A stretch of DNA of 64,000 nucleotides from Chryseobacterium bernardetii (GTDB taxonomy: Bacteria; Bacteroidota; Bacteroidia; Flavobacteriales; Weeksellaceae): contig NZ_CP033932.1 of NCBI RefSeq assembly GCF_003815975.1, positions 4,693,501-4,757,500 of the forward strand. Direction: 5' to 3'. Shown here piece after piece: positions 1 to 8,839 of this stretch. The stretch's first letter is position 1; each line of letters begins with the position of its first letter. The notes under the pieces are model-generated. The model did no database searches. It saw nothing but the letters and a program-made list of their open reading frames with translations, and was not told the DNA's origin. Position numbers and translations under genes: made by a program.

Positions 1-1383
1 ACTGATGTTGAAGCGCTTAAAAGTACTTTAAAAAAAGTATCTACTGAATTAGATGGAAAATATGAAAAAGTACTTAAAAAAATTCTTGAAAAGCTTAAAT
101 CATTCGGAGTCGATAAAGAAATTAATATTCCTGAAATAATATTGAAATCTAAATTTGATCCAGAGAGCATAATAAAAAATAATATAAAATATTTTTACAA
201 AAATGGTGATATCGAACTTCCTGAAAACTATAATGGATTAGGATATAGTAATCTTATTTTTTTGGTTTTAAAAATTGTTTCTTTTATCGAAAATTTCAAA
301 AAAAATAAAGCGAAGCATGAAACTGAAATCTTAACTATTCTTCTTGAAGAACCAGAAGCGCATCTGCATCCACAGATGCAACAAGTATTTATTGAACAAG
401 TGAGAGAAACTATTGAAAAAGCTTCTTTAGAAGACAAAATACAAGTACAATTAATTATCAGTACTCATTCTTCTCACATGATTGCTGAAGCTGGTTTAAA
501 CGTGAAAAGGAGTTTTGAAAGAATTAGATATTTCAACAAATTCAAAAAAGATGGGAAGAATTTTATTGAAGTTAAAGATTTTAATGATTTTAAACATAAA
601 GAAACTGACAAAGATACATTCAGGTTCTTAAAACAATATCTGAATTTAAATAAATGTGATTTGTTTTTTGCAGATAAAGTTATTATGGTTGAAGGTATAA
701 CAGAAAAGCTTTTAATGCCATTGTTTATCAAGAAAGTTGCTAAAGAATTGGAAAATGAGTATGTATCAATTATTGAAGTGGGGGGAGCCTATACTCACAA
801 ATTTAAAGAATTTTTTAAATTTTTAAATACAAAAGTTCTTATTATAACAGATATAGATTCTGTCGATTCTATTACAGGCAAATCTTGTCACGTGTTAAAA
901 ACTGATGCAATCACAAGTAATTCTACATTATCTATATGGCTTCCTAGGAAAACAAAAATTATAGAGTTATTGGAATTGACTCATGAAGGAAAATTGGATG
1001 AATCTAAGATTATTAGAGTGGCTTTTCAAATTGCTGAAGATAATGAAATATTTGTTGCAAGAAGCTTAGAAAATGCAATTGTAAATTGTAATCAAACATT
1101 TTTTAAAAGCAAATACTCTTCTGAGGAGGGTTTGGAATTAGATGTTCATAAATGCTTTTCATATCAAAAGCTTAAAAACTTAGATGATTTAATTTACATG
1201 GATACAGAAAGGGACCAATCAGAGGTCGATCCTTCATCTAAACAAAAGACAGATTTTACTTTTGATTTGATGACTTTTGATGAAAAAGGCACCACTCTTG
1301 AATGGGAAGTTCCTAAATATATTAAAGAAGGCTTGGAATGGTTAGCAAAAAATGACCACATAGAAATTATAAAAATTGACTAG
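1..1383 (+). CDS. gajA: GajA-like OLD-family ATPase/nuclease (5' truncated)
   Basis: The reading frame is open from base 1, so the gene begins left of the window and its Walker A region is missing. The visible part has the end of an ABC-type ATPase: a signature-like GLGYSNL, a Walker B/D-loop block ILLEEPEAHLHP and the switch histidine in IISTHSSHM. A TOPRIM nuclease domain follows, with the catalytic glutamate in VEGITE and the metal-binding acidic pair in ITDIDS. OLD-family nucleases of this layout next to a UvrD-like helicase define the Gabija anti-phage system, in which GajA is a nucleotide-sensing DNA nickase. The next gene is exactly such a helicase, starting 1 nt after this stop. Family assignment is confident; calling it Gabija rests on the pairing. 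Confidence 0.8.
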   Translation, partial: TDVEALKSTLKKVSTELDGKYEKVLKKILEKLKSFGVDKEINIPEIILKSKFDPESIIKNNIKYFYKNGDIELPENYNGLGYSNLIFLVLKIVSFIENFKKNKAKHETEILTILLEEPEAHLHPQMQQVFIEQVRETIEKASLEDKIQVQLIISTHSSHMIAEAGLNVKRSFERIRYFNKFKKDGKNFIEVKDFNDFKHKETDKDTFRFLKQYLNLNKCDLFFADKVIMVEGITEKLLMPLFIKKVAKELENEYVSIIEVGGAYTHKFKEFFKFLNTKVLIITDIDSVDSITGKSCHVLKTDAITSNSTLSIWLPRKTKIIELLELTHEGKLDESKIIRVAFQIAEDNEIFVARSLENAIVNCNQTFFKSKYSSEEGLELDVHKCFSYQKLKNLDDLIYMDTERDQSEVDPSSKQKTDFTFDLMTFDEKGTTLEWEVPKYIKEGLEWLAKNDHIEIIKID

Positions 1384-1384
1384 T

Positions 1385-3205
1385 ATGACAGCATTTGACG
1401 AAGTAAAAGAATGTATTGAGAAAAAATCGAGTTTTGTTGTTGAAGCTGGTGCTGGTTCAGGTAAAACATATTTATTAATCCAAACATTAAATCATTTAAT
1501 TGAATTGCAAGGTGATAATTTGAACTTAAATAATCAAAGTATTATCTGTATTACATATACCAATGTTGCGAAGAATGAAATTATTGAAAGAATTGAATTT
1601 AATGAGCTGGTTAATGTATATACAATTCACGAATTTTTATGGCAATCTATAAAACAATTCCAAAAACAACTTAAAATTGAATTATGCAGACTCAATGAAA
1701 TAAGATATCAAAAAGACGTTGATAATGATAAAGATTCTAAGTATATTAAAAGCTTAAAAGACCGAGTTAATAATATTGAAACAGTATTTTATAATGATTC
1801 CTCTTTTCGTGATTTTGAAAAAGGAGAGTTGCATCATGATGATGTTATCGAATTGGCTAAAATGCTTTTTGAGAATTATTTTTTATTAACATCAATTGTA
1901 GCACAAAAATATCCATATATTTTTATAGACGAATACCAAGATACATCTTTAGATACAGTACAAACTCTAATAGATTTTTTATTAAAAAGGAATGAAAAAT
2001 CTATAGTATTAGGTTTCTATGGGGATTCTCATCAAAAAATTTATGATACAGGTGTTGGGAATCTGGAAAACTATTACGGAGGAGAGAATAAAACTTTAAC
2101 CTTAATTAAAAAAGAAGAAAATTATAGATCTTCAAAAGAAGTTGTAAAGTTACTGAATAGCTTTAGAACAAATATTGAACAGAAGCCTCAAAAAGAAATA
2201 CAAGGTTCAGTTAAATTTCTTTATTGGAAAAATCATCCTGAAAAGGCAGGGAAACAAAAAGTAACTGAATTTGAAAATTCATTAAAAATTCACAAAAATA
2301 ATTTTTACGATAAAGTTGTAAATAAATTAATAGAACAAGGCTGGGTTTTTAATTCGGAATTAGACAAAATTCTTGTTCTAGCAAACAGTCGCATAGCAGA
2401 AAGAGCTGGTTTTTCGAATCTTTACAAATTGTTTTCTCAAAGATTCGGACAATCAGTTAAGGAAAGGCTTTTAGACAGAAATCATATTCTTATAAGGTTA
2501 GTTGCTGGTTATGTTGATAAGAAAAACTCTCAGGAAAGACCAGTTGGGTTAGAACATTTATTGATTTATTGGAATCAGAACAACCATAACGAAGTAATTC
2601 GATTTATTAAGAAAAATGGTACTCTATTAAGTGAATTCAAGCATTATAAAAAGAAAATAATATCTGAAACCTTAGATAATTTAAATAATACTAGAAGTGA
2701 AAAAACAATCAAAGAAGTTTTAAAAATTGTATTCGATAAAGAAATAATTTCATCAAATTCTTTTAATGAATATTTAAAAAGGATAGGTCAAGATTCAGGA
2801 GAACTAGACCAAGATTCTCAAGAAAGAATTGAAAAAGATAAAAAGTTCTATGAAGCTTTTATAAATCTACCATATAAAGAAATTTTAAATTTCTGGAAAC
2901 ATATACAAAATGAAACTGTCTTTTCTACCAAGCATGGAACCAAAGGTGACGAATATAGAAACGTTTTAACTGTAATCGATGATACCGAGTGGAAACAAGA
3001 ATATAACTTCAATAATTTTTTTAATGACTCAGAAGAAAAACCAGAAAGAAAATTACGCACACGAAACCTTTTTTATGTAGAATGTTCTAGAGCAAAACAG
3101 AATTTAGTTGTGTTGATGTTATCTAAAATTGATGATGCAGCACTCGAAAATATAAAAAAATGGTTTGGGCATGAAAACACAATTGATTTACAATCTTTTA
3201 TTTAA
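1385..3205 (+). CDS. gajB: GajB-like UvrD/PcrA-family helicase
   Basis: Superfamily 1 helicase of 606 residues. Visible motifs in order: Walker A EAGAGSGKT near the N-terminus, motif Ia CITYTNVAKNEI, motif II IFIDEYQDTS, motif III GFYGDSHQKIYD, motif IV ENYRSS, motif V STKHGTKGDEYRNV and motif VI YVECSRAKQN. This is the UvrD/Rep set. The ATG at 1385 is preferred over an upstream TTG that would overlap the preceding gene. It sits 1 nt after the GajA-like stop, so the two are co-transcribed and probably translationally coupled. In Gabija, GajB senses DNA ends and activates GajA. It is somewhat longer than the best-known GajB. Confidence 0.8.
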   Translation: MTAFDEVKECIEKKSSFVVEAGAGSGKTYLLIQTLNHLIELQGDNLNLNNQSIICITYTNVAKNEIIERIEFNELVNVYTIHEFLWQSIKQFQKQLKIELCRLNEIRYQKDVDNDKDSKYIKSLKDRVNNIETVFYNDSSFRDFEKGELHHDDVIELAKMLFENYFLLTSIVAQKYPYIFIDEYQDTSLDTVQTLIDFLLKRNEKSIVLGFYGDSHQKIYDTGVGNLENYYGGENKTLTLIKKEENYRSSKEVVKLLNSFRTNIEQKPQKEIQGSVKFLYWKNHPEKAGKQKVTEFENSLKIHKNNFYDKVVNKLIEQGWVFNSELDKILVLANSRIAERAGFSNLYKLFSQRFGQSVKERLLDRNHILIRLVAGYVDKKNSQERPVGLEHLLIYWNQNNHNEVIRFIKKNGTLLSEFKHYKKKIISETLDNLNNTRSEKTIKEVLKIVFDKEIISSNSFNEYLKRIGQDSGELDQDSQERIEKDKKFYEAFINLPYKEILNFWKHIQNETVFSTKHGTKGDEYRNVLTVIDDTEWKQEYNFNNFFNDSEEKPERKLRTRNLFYVECSRAKQNLVVLMLSKIDDAALENIKKWFGHENTIDLQSFI

Positions 3206-3354
3206 ACTCTCTATATGTAAATCTCCCAACTTCGTAGCAAGTTTAAAAAAAATCCCAACTTTCGCTGAGGTTTTAAACAAAACAAACCGCCCTCCAAAGT
3301 TTACTTTTGAATATCACATTAGAATTTAATTAAGCACCATTCCTTCAGTTTCAA

Positions 3355-3390
3355 TAAAAAAGGCCGGCTGAGAAATATTTCCCAGCCGGC
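3355..3390 (-). terminator. Terminator of the C1q-like operon
   Basis: Perfect 8-bp GC-rich stem (GCCGGCTG/CAGCCGGC, 3363-3370 and 3383-3390). Read on the minus strand it is followed by a run of T. It lies 50 nt after the last gene of the leftward operon 6123-3441. The preceding stretch (3206-3350) holds only two imperfect direct copies of an ATCCCAACTT-type sequence. Confidence 0.75.
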
Positions 3391-3440
3391 TGCTTTTCCA
3401 TTTTATGAAAAATAGTGTATACTTAAAGATTTGTGTCTTT

Positions 3441-4346
3441 TTACTGTTCTACAATGGTTAATGAATTGTACACTCCACTGCCTGAGATATCAAACTGGCT
3501 TACCGTACCGTCAAATGCTACCGTAATCCAGGTGAATGGTCTTAATTTATCTCCTTTATTCAGATAAACACTTACTGTACAGGCAGAACCTACAGGTACA
3601 GCATTAGGGCTTATCCCGGTATCAGACGCATATCCGTTATTGGTTTTTACCCTTTGAGTAATGGTTCCAGCGGGGTTTCTTACTTCCCATATGGCTTCTG
3701 TCTGGTTATTTCCGCCGGTATTTACCTGGCTGGACTGTAATGCGAAAGTAAAGGTTGCAAAATATACTCCGGTTCTGGGCGCAATAAATTCTCCTGTAGA
3801 CGGATCAAAATTATTGGTAGGAACACCAGAATCAGAATCCAGTTTCTCTGTCCAGTTGGTTAAATATGAAGAACGTCTCTGCACAATTCCGGATTTGGGT
3901 CCTATTTCTGAGGGCGTTCCGCTTTCAAACAGGTAGGTATCCTGAGTCACCTTATTGGCCATAACAACAATACGGGGCTTACCTTTCGGGAAAAAACTTA
4001 CCCAATTGGTACCGTCTGAAAATTCCAGATATCCTTTTACCCCAATGGCGGGGCTGGCCACATACCGTAAAGCTCCGGCACCAGCCTGTACCGCTGTTTT
4101 GTCTGTATTTCCCAATGCAACCGCACCATTGGTTCCGCTGCGTAAATCTACAGCAACTTTAGGATTGGCAACCAGTACCCCTATCTTACCCGTTTTATCA
4201 ATAATTACTTTGCCGGCATCCGTTTTTACTTCAACGGGATTGGCAGGATTGTCTACCCCCACCCCAATCTGAGCATTACCCTGAACCCAGAAAAACAGGG
4301 GAATAAATGCTGTTGCCAGCTTCTTTATTGTATTATGTTGTATCAT
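3441..4346 (-). CDS. Secreted protein with C1q/TNF-like C-terminus (copy 3)
   Basis: 301 residues starting at the ATG at 4346; an in-frame ATG at 4367 would overlap the upstream gene and lengthen the signal peptide unnaturally. A signal peptide ends near GNAQ. The N-terminal half is the stalk-like module shared by the two upstream genes, including an AGAGALRY motif followed by a LEFSDGTNW motif. The C-terminal half contains FIAPRTGVYFATFTF, typical of C1q/TNF-like jelly-roll domains, and ends with NSLTIVEQ. It is the last gene of a three-gene leftward operon with 10-12 nt gaps. Function is unknown; such proteins are usually surface-exposed and trimeric by analogy. Confidence 0.7.
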   Translation of the reverse strand: MIQHNTIKKLATAFIPLFFWVQGNAQIGVGVDNPANPVEVKTDAGKVIIDKTGKIGVLVANPKVAVDLRSGTNGAVALGNTDKTAVQAGAGALRYVASPAIGVKGYLEFSDGTNWVSFFPKGKPRIVVMANKVTQDTYLFESGTPSEIGPKSGIVQRRSSYLTNWTEKLDSDSGVPTNNFDPSTGEFIAPRTGVYFATFTFALQSSQVNTGGNNQTEAIWEVRNPAGTITQRVKTNNGYASDTGISPNAVPVGSACTVSVYLNKGDKLRPFTWITVAFDGTVSQFDISGSGVYNSLTIVEQ

Positions 4347-4356
4347 GATTGTATTT

Positions 4357-5205
4357 TTATAGTTCACTAATGCTCAGGTTATTCAACTTACCGTCATTAA
4401 GGGTATTTCTTGCAGAACCTATATTGTGCTTAACGCCGAATTTAATGGTATTTCCTGCTTTAAGGTTAAAGATGGCGTTGCAGTTTCCACTTATAAAGTT
4501 ACTTACTGTACCCGCCTGGAATGCAGGATAGGAATTCACCGTTTTATAGGTCTGGATATTCTCTGTATTGCGGTCACTTTCTATTGAGGTCTCTATAAAA
4601 GTATTTTTCGGAATAGTACCATTAGCTAAAGTAATGTTGAAAGATACCAGGTAAAAACCATCACGGGGAGCCGTAAATATTCCGGTAACAGGATCAAAAT
4701 CTCCGTTCGGTAATGTTCCCAGGTCTACAGTTTCAGTCCAGCCTGATATATAGACCGTAGAACCGCTTCCAATACTCTGAGCTGTACTCTTGCTGGCATT
4801 TACAAGGGCTTTGGTAGGAGCTGTAAGAGGCAAGGCAATCCATTGTTCTCCATCAGAATATTCCAAAAAGCCATTTGCATTATACCGTATTGCACCGCCA
4901 CCGGCTTCAGCAGGCGTTTGCGTACCGGTTCCCAAACCAATAAGCCCTTTGTTATCTGAAGAACGAAGATCTACTTTGGTTACAGGGTTTAAAACACCTA
5001 CCCCCAGATTCCCGTTTGAATCTACAACTACGTCATTAGACAGTTTTAAGGCATCAGGAGTAGATCCGTCATCCTTTGCAGCATCAATCTGCAGAGGCTG
5101 CGTAGGCTTATCCGTAAAAAAACCTACCTGGGCAGATATTTTACCGGAAGAAAAAAATAGAACACAAGCTATTAACTGATAAGCGAAACTAGTTTTCAAT
5201 TTCAT
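4357..5205 (-). CDS. Secreted protein with C1q/TNF-like C-terminus (copy 2)
   Basis: 282 residues with a signal peptide ending around ISAQ. The N-terminal half carries AGGGAIRY and LEYSDGEQW, the same stalk module as its neighbours. The C-terminal half carries FTAPRDGFYLVSFN, a C1q-like strand signature, and ends LNNLSISEL, parallel to the ends of the other two copies. It is the middle gene of the operon, 12 nt after the upstream copy and 10 nt before the next. The copies are clearly paralogous but divergent, so the triplication is not recent. Substrate or ligand cannot be read from the sequence. Confidence 0.7.
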   Translation of the reverse strand: MKLKTSFAYQLIACVLFFSSGKISAQVGFFTDKPTQPLQIDAAKDDGSTPDALKLSNDVVVDSNGNLGVGVLNPVTKVDLRSSDNKGLIGLGTGTQTPAEAGGGAIRYNANGFLEYSDGEQWIALPLTAPTKALVNASKSTAQSIGSGSTVYISGWTETVDLGTLPNGDFDPVTGIFTAPRDGFYLVSFNITLANGTIPKNTFIETSIESDRNTENIQTYKTVNSYPAFQAGTVSNFISGNCNAIFNLKAGNTIKFGVKHNIGSARNTLNDGKLNNLSISEL

Positions 5206-5217
5206 AATAATCTATTT

Positions 5218-6123
5218 TTAATGTTCTATAATGGTTAAGTTGTTAAATCCATCATCAGGGTTTGCAGGATCTGCAGGGTTAGTAGTAACTCTGAGAGCTA
5301 CAGAACCGCTTGATATCAGGTTATGCCAAAGCCTTGCAGCTACCTTTGTACCGGCCAGTAAAGTAAGGGTAACGGTACTTGAGCCTCCTGCCTGGGTAGA
5401 GCGGGTAGCACCTGCATCATCAGCAGTACCGGTCATAGACTGCCCGAAAGTTTTGTAAACGGATGCCAGTACGGTACCGGTAGTAGTATTATAAAACTGT
5501 GATTCTACTCGGGATCCGTCATTAATAACAGCACCATTAAAGTTAAATGTTAAGAGGAATGTATAAGTACCATCACGGGGAGCCGTAAAAGTGCCGGAAG
5601 TAGCATCAAAGCTATTGCTCATATCCCTCACCACATTCCAGTTATTAATAGTAGTGGCTGAACTTTGTGTGATGGATTGGCTGGTTATTTTACGGGCTAC
5701 TACCACTGCTTTTTGAGGCGCTATATAGGCTTTATGCCAAACCAAACCATCTGAAACTTCAATTTTAGGCCCTACAGGAATATTGGCAACGTCATACCTC
5801 ACCGCTCCTGCACCAGCTTCTACAGCAGTCATTGTAGTTGTACTGAGCCCCAGCGCATTCTCGGTTCCTGAGGATCTCATATCAAGTTTTACCAGAGGGT
5901 TAAGCACCCCGGCACCTATGAAACCTGTTGTTTTGTTAATAATAACATCATTGGCTGCCTGCGCTGCTGTTGGGGTTCCTGTAGCCGCATTATCTTTAGC
6001 ACCATCTACATGTAAAGCTCCCTGAGGGTTCCCTAATCCAATACCTACTTGGGAAAATAACAGATTCACAGAGGAATAAAATACTCCAGAAAAGAGTATC
6101 AGAAAACGTATCCTTTTTTTCAT
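5218..6123 (-). CDS. Secreted protein with C1q/TNF-like C-terminus (copy 1)
   Basis: 301 residues, first gene of the operon. A signal peptide ends near NLLFSQ, followed by VGIGLGNPQGALHVDGAKDN, an opening that recurs in the S74-type protein at 14697. An AGAGAVRYD motif marks the shared module, and FTAPRDGTYTFLLTFN marks the C1q/TNF-like domain. The C-terminus is FNNLTIIEH. No well-formed TAnnTTTG promoter is obvious in the AT-rich sequence upstream. The DGAKDN head shared with a phage-tail-type protein suggests a modular family with interchangeable C-termini (inference). Confidence 0.7.
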   Translation of the reverse strand: MKKRIRFLILFSGVFYSSVNLLFSQVGIGLGNPQGALHVDGAKDNAATGTPTAAQAANDVIINKTTGFIGAGVLNPLVKLDMRSSGTENALGLSTTTMTAVEAGAGAVRYDVANIPVGPKIEVSDGLVWHKAYIAPQKAVVVARKITSQSITQSSATTINNWNVVRDMSNSFDATSGTFTAPRDGTYTFLLTFNFNGAVINDGSRVESQFYNTTTGTVLASVYKTFGQSMTGTADDAGATRSTQAGGSSTVTLTLLAGTKVAARLWHNLISSGSVALRVTTNPADPANPDDGFNNLTIIEH

Positions 6124-6567
6124 TTGTTTGTTTTTATGGTTAGAATTATAGTAAGTCCGGAAAATACTGTTACAGCTTTATAGAACTAGTATTTCCAATA
6201 ATTACAATATTTCCTGTGAATTTAAAATGCCTGGCTGTATTTATAAGATATGCGCTGTTTAGGCATTTTAAGTTTGGGTATAATAATTTTGTGTTTTTAT
6301 ATTTTAACTGCACAAAAATAGTATATCCATCTAATATACAACAGGTTACCAAGTAGATATACTTCGAAAACAAATTAGATTTTACTCTATAAATAACTGA
6401 ATCATCATATGGATTAGCTCCGGAAGCCCGTTTCCCTTTTATAGATAGGCTTTCCCGGAGATGCTAAAAGAATGTAAGCATCAGTATTTCTGTAAATTTT
6501 CGTATTTTTATGAATTAGAATATATGTTCTGCCTGCCTTATACGGCGAAATCCCAACTCTGTTATTC
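6124..6567. other. Intergenic region between divergent genes
   Basis: About 440 nt of AT-rich sequence separating the leftward operon from the rightward membrane-protein gene. It must contain both promoters, but I see no clean consensus. A 67-codon minus-strand ORF here has no family features and is not called. Confidence 0.5.
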
Positions 6568-7074
6568 ATGAAAAAATTAAATCCAGGTTATTTCGAATTC
6601 TTCTTTTTCCGGTATGGCTTCATCGTTATTTTTATCTTTGCGGTTACCCTGCTGCTTTATTTCATTACCCCGGAGAAAGACCTTGTCTACCTGGTTATTC
6701 CGGGTATTGTATGTTTTCTGTTTCTAGTGTTTGTATGTTCATCAGATTATTTTACACTGAAAAGAAATCTTCCTCTTGCCAATGTTTTCTTAACCAAAGA
6801 CAGCCTTATTATTAATGAAATTCCTTATCCTGCTGAACAGATAGAAGAAGTAGCCTTTATGCCCGTAAGACATGCCCTGAACAAGTTTCCGGCATATTTT
6901 ATTGAAATTACAACCCAAAATGGGGCTGTTTTTTATTTTCTTGAGAAAAGTATGGGCTGGGACTTTGAATCTCCTACCCTAAAATTATTAAATAAACATC
7001 CCCTATTCTCTTTAAAAACAAAAGAAAAAAGTGAATCATCAAAGGGTTTTTCAGCATTTAAAAAGCAACCGTAA
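6568..7074 (+). CDS. Small membrane protein with PH-like tail (paralog A)
   Basis: 168 residues. It begins MKKLNPGYFEFFFFRYG, followed by two hydrophobic segments at about residues 15-32 and 40-58. The soluble part, with NVFLTKDSLIINEI and then a VFYFLEKS segment, resembles the bacterial PH-like domains found behind two membrane helices (weak inference). A paralog with almost the same first 17 residues and the same 11 nt before the start codon lies at 9809, so the duplication included the leader. Function unknown. Confidence 0.65.
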   Translation: MKKLNPGYFEFFFFRYGFIVIFIFAVTLLLYFITPEKDLVYLVIPGIVCFLFLVFVCSSDYFTLKRNLPLANVFLTKDSLIINEIPYPAEQIEEVAFMPVRHALNKFPAYFIEITTQNGAVFYFLEKSMGWDFESPTLKLLNKHPLFSLKTKEKSESSKGFSAFKKQP

Positions 7075-7101
7075 ACCCGGAAGCTAAACGGAAAAATAAA
7101 T

Positions 7102-7109
7102 TATCTTTG
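7102..7109 (+). promoter_or_regulatory. -7 element of the PhzF-family gene
   Basis: TATCTTTG matches the Bacteroidota TAnnTTTG element 24 nt before the start codon. No clear -33 element is seen. Confidence 0.5.
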
Positions 7110-7133
7110 TTGGAGACATAAAATTTTTAGATC

Positions 7134-7922
7134 ATGAAGTTAGAATTATTTCAAATAGACACCTTTACAGAAAAGATTTTCCAGGGAAATTCTGCCTGTG
7201 TTGTTCCTTTGAAAAACTGGTTACCGGATGAAACTCTCTTAAAAATAGCCCGTGAAAATGCTGTAGCAGAAACAGCTTTCTTTATTGATAATGGCGATAC
7301 CATACATCTGAGATGGTTTACCCCTGAAATAGAAATGGATTTATGCGGGCATGCCACCCTTGCCTCTGCGCATTGCTTAACCACCATTTTAAATTACCCG
7401 AATAGCAGAATTGTTTTTGAAACCAAAAGTGGTGAGTTAACAGTGGATGTAAAAGACGGTCTTTATTATATGGATTTCCCATCCAGAATGCCGGAGCCAG
7501 CCACTCTTCCGGACACTATAGCCCAATCTCTTACGATACAGCCCAAAGAAGTATTCAAATCAAGAGACTATGTTCTTGTATATGAATCTGAGGAAGACAT
7601 CAAAAATATCAGCGTTGAAAGATCCATTTTAGACCTTATCAACCTGGATCCTGGTGGTGTGGTAGTGACTGCTGCAGGTACTGACTGTGATTTCGTATCA
7701 AGATATTTTACCCCGCAGGCATCTATTCTTGAAGATCCTGTTACCGGTTCTTCACACTGCTCACTTATCCCGTTCTGGTCTTCAAGGCTTGGGAAGAACA
7801 ACCTTTTTGCCCGCCAGCTGTCAGAAAGAGGAGGCCAGCTTTACTGTGAAAACAAAAATGAAAGAGTAATTGTTGCAGGTAAGGCCAGAACCTATTCTAT
7901 GGGGCATCTTTGGATAGAATAA
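7134..7922 (+). CDS. PhzF-family isomerase/epimerase-like protein
   Basis: 262 residues, the usual length of the family. The N-terminus LFQIDTFTEKIFQGNSACVV, the catalytic-glutamate segment ENAVAETAFF, the DLCGHATLASAH motif and the C-terminal EDPVTGSSHCS motif are the PhzF/DapF-fold hallmarks at the expected positions. PhzF proteins catalyse isomerisations such as the phenazine step on dihydrohydroxyanthranilate. No phenazine genes are nearby, so the substrate here is unknown and the protein is more likely a general PhzF/YddE-type enzyme. It is flanked by its own promoter and a strong terminator, so it is probably monocistronic. Confidence 0.88.
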   Translation: MKLELFQIDTFTEKIFQGNSACVVPLKNWLPDETLLKIARENAVAETAFFIDNGDTIHLRWFTPEIEMDLCGHATLASAHCLTTILNYPNSRIVFETKSGELTVDVKDGLYYMDFPSRMPEPATLPDTIAQSLTIQPKEVFKSRDYVLVYESEEDIKNISVERSILDLINLDPGGVVVTAAGTDCDFVSRYFTPQASILEDPVTGSSHCSLIPFWSSRLGKNNLFARQLSERGGQLYCENKNERVIVAGKARTYSMGHLWIE

Positions 7923-7965
7923 TGATCTACCTTTAATCAGCACATAGCTTATCCATCCATAAAGA

Positions 7966-7998
7966 AACAGCACCATTTTTTGGTGCTGTTTTCATTCT
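7966..7998 (+). terminator. Terminator after the PhzF-family gene
   Basis: 10-bp perfect stem (AACAGCACCA/TGGTGCTGTT, 7966-7975 and 7981-7990) with a 5-nt T loop and a T-rich tail, 43 nt after the stop codon. Confidence 0.85.
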
Positions 7999-8128
7999 CT
8001 ATACTGCCATGAATACAGCGTTTTATCTATTTTGCATCAATATATTGACCTGTGGTTTTTAGCAGCCGGATCTTTATATGATTCTTTTAAGTTGCAAATC
8101 CCGGAAAAATGTATTTAATTTGCAAAAG

Positions 8129-8144
8129 ATACTAATTGGTATGT
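8129..8144 (+). promoter_or_regulatory. Imperfect TetR-family operator before the regulator gene
   Basis: ATACTAATTGGTATGT ends 3 nt before the regulator start codon and matches 15 of 16 bases of the perfect palindrome at 8757-8772. This suggests autoregulation. Confidence 0.6.
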
Positions 8145-8147
8145 TTT

Positions 8148-8738
8148 ATGAAAAAAGCAGAACTTACAAGGTTAAATATTCTTCAGAAGGCCTATGAACT
8201 TATTTATACAAAAGGATACCAGGCAACAAGTATTGATGAAATTATTGCGACCACCAAGGTAACCAAAGGGGCTTTTTATTATCATTTCAAAAATAAAGAT
8301 GAAATGGGAATTGCTGTTGTTAATGAAGTGCTGAGTGCTACAACGGGTTACCACTTTCAGCTGTCAGCCATCATAGACCGGGATCCTGTGGAAACCATAT
8401 ATCAGATGATGCATGAGCTGCTCATTGAAAATAAATTTATGAAAGTGGAATATGGCTGCCCGGTATCTAATCTTGTTCAGGAAATGGCCCCTTGGCATGA
8501 TAACTTCAGGGAAGCCTTAAAAAAAGAAGCCGCAGAATGGGAAAAGCGCCTGGTGACCATATTGGAAAATGGGAAAAAAAATGGTTTTATACGGCAGGAT
8601 GTCAATTCTGTTCAGGCTACGTTTTTCATCCTTTCAGGTTACTGGGGAATCCGGAATTTTGGCAAGCTCCAAAACGATCAATTTGTCTATATGTACTACC
8701 TGAATGAACTAAAAATTTTCCTGGGAAATCTAAGGTAA
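8148..8738 (+). CDS. TetR/AcrR-family transcriptional regulator
   Basis: 196 residues from the ATG at 8148; the longer TTG start would run through the operator-like sequence. The N-terminal helix-turn-helix is clear: RLNILQKAYELIYTKGYQAT, then IDEIIATTKVTKGAFYYHFKNKDEM, the TetR recognition-helix signature. The C-terminal ligand or dimer domain is all-helical and not assignable to a ligand. An operator-like palindrome lies directly upstream and a perfect version lies between this gene and the HD-domain gene, so the regulator probably controls itself and that gene. Confidence 0.88.
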   Translation: MKKAELTRLNILQKAYELIYTKGYQATSIDEIIATTKVTKGAFYYHFKNKDEMGIAVVNEVLSATTGYHFQLSAIIDRDPVETIYQMMHELLIENKFMKVEYGCPVSNLVQEMAPWHDNFREALKKEAAEWEKRLVTILENGKKNGFIRQDVNSVQATFFILSGYWGIRNFGKLQNDQFVYMYYLNELKIFLGNLR

Positions 8739-8750
8739 TTTTTTTTCACC

Positions 8751-8776
8751 AAAAACATACTAATTAGTATGTTTTT
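8751..8776. promoter_or_regulatory. Perfect 26-bp operator palindrome
   Basis: AAAAACATACTAA followed by its exact reverse complement. It lies 13 nt after the TetR stop and 63 nt before the HD-domain gene, and its core matches the imperfect site before the TetR gene. It is the likely binding site of the TetR protein at the HD-gene promoter. Confidence 0.7.
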
Positions 8777-8839
8777 AAACAAAAACAACACATTATCAAA
8801 TATTTAAAATAATAATATATAATTCAAAACTGTTTCTAT

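Noticed and set aside
3206..3350. Two imperfect direct repeats after the GajB-like gene
   Set aside because: Only two divergent copies of about 12 nt; too little to assign a function.
6170..6373. 67-codon minus-strand ORF in the gap before the first small membrane protein
   Set aside because: No signal, domain or start context; sequence is AT-rich intergenic in character.
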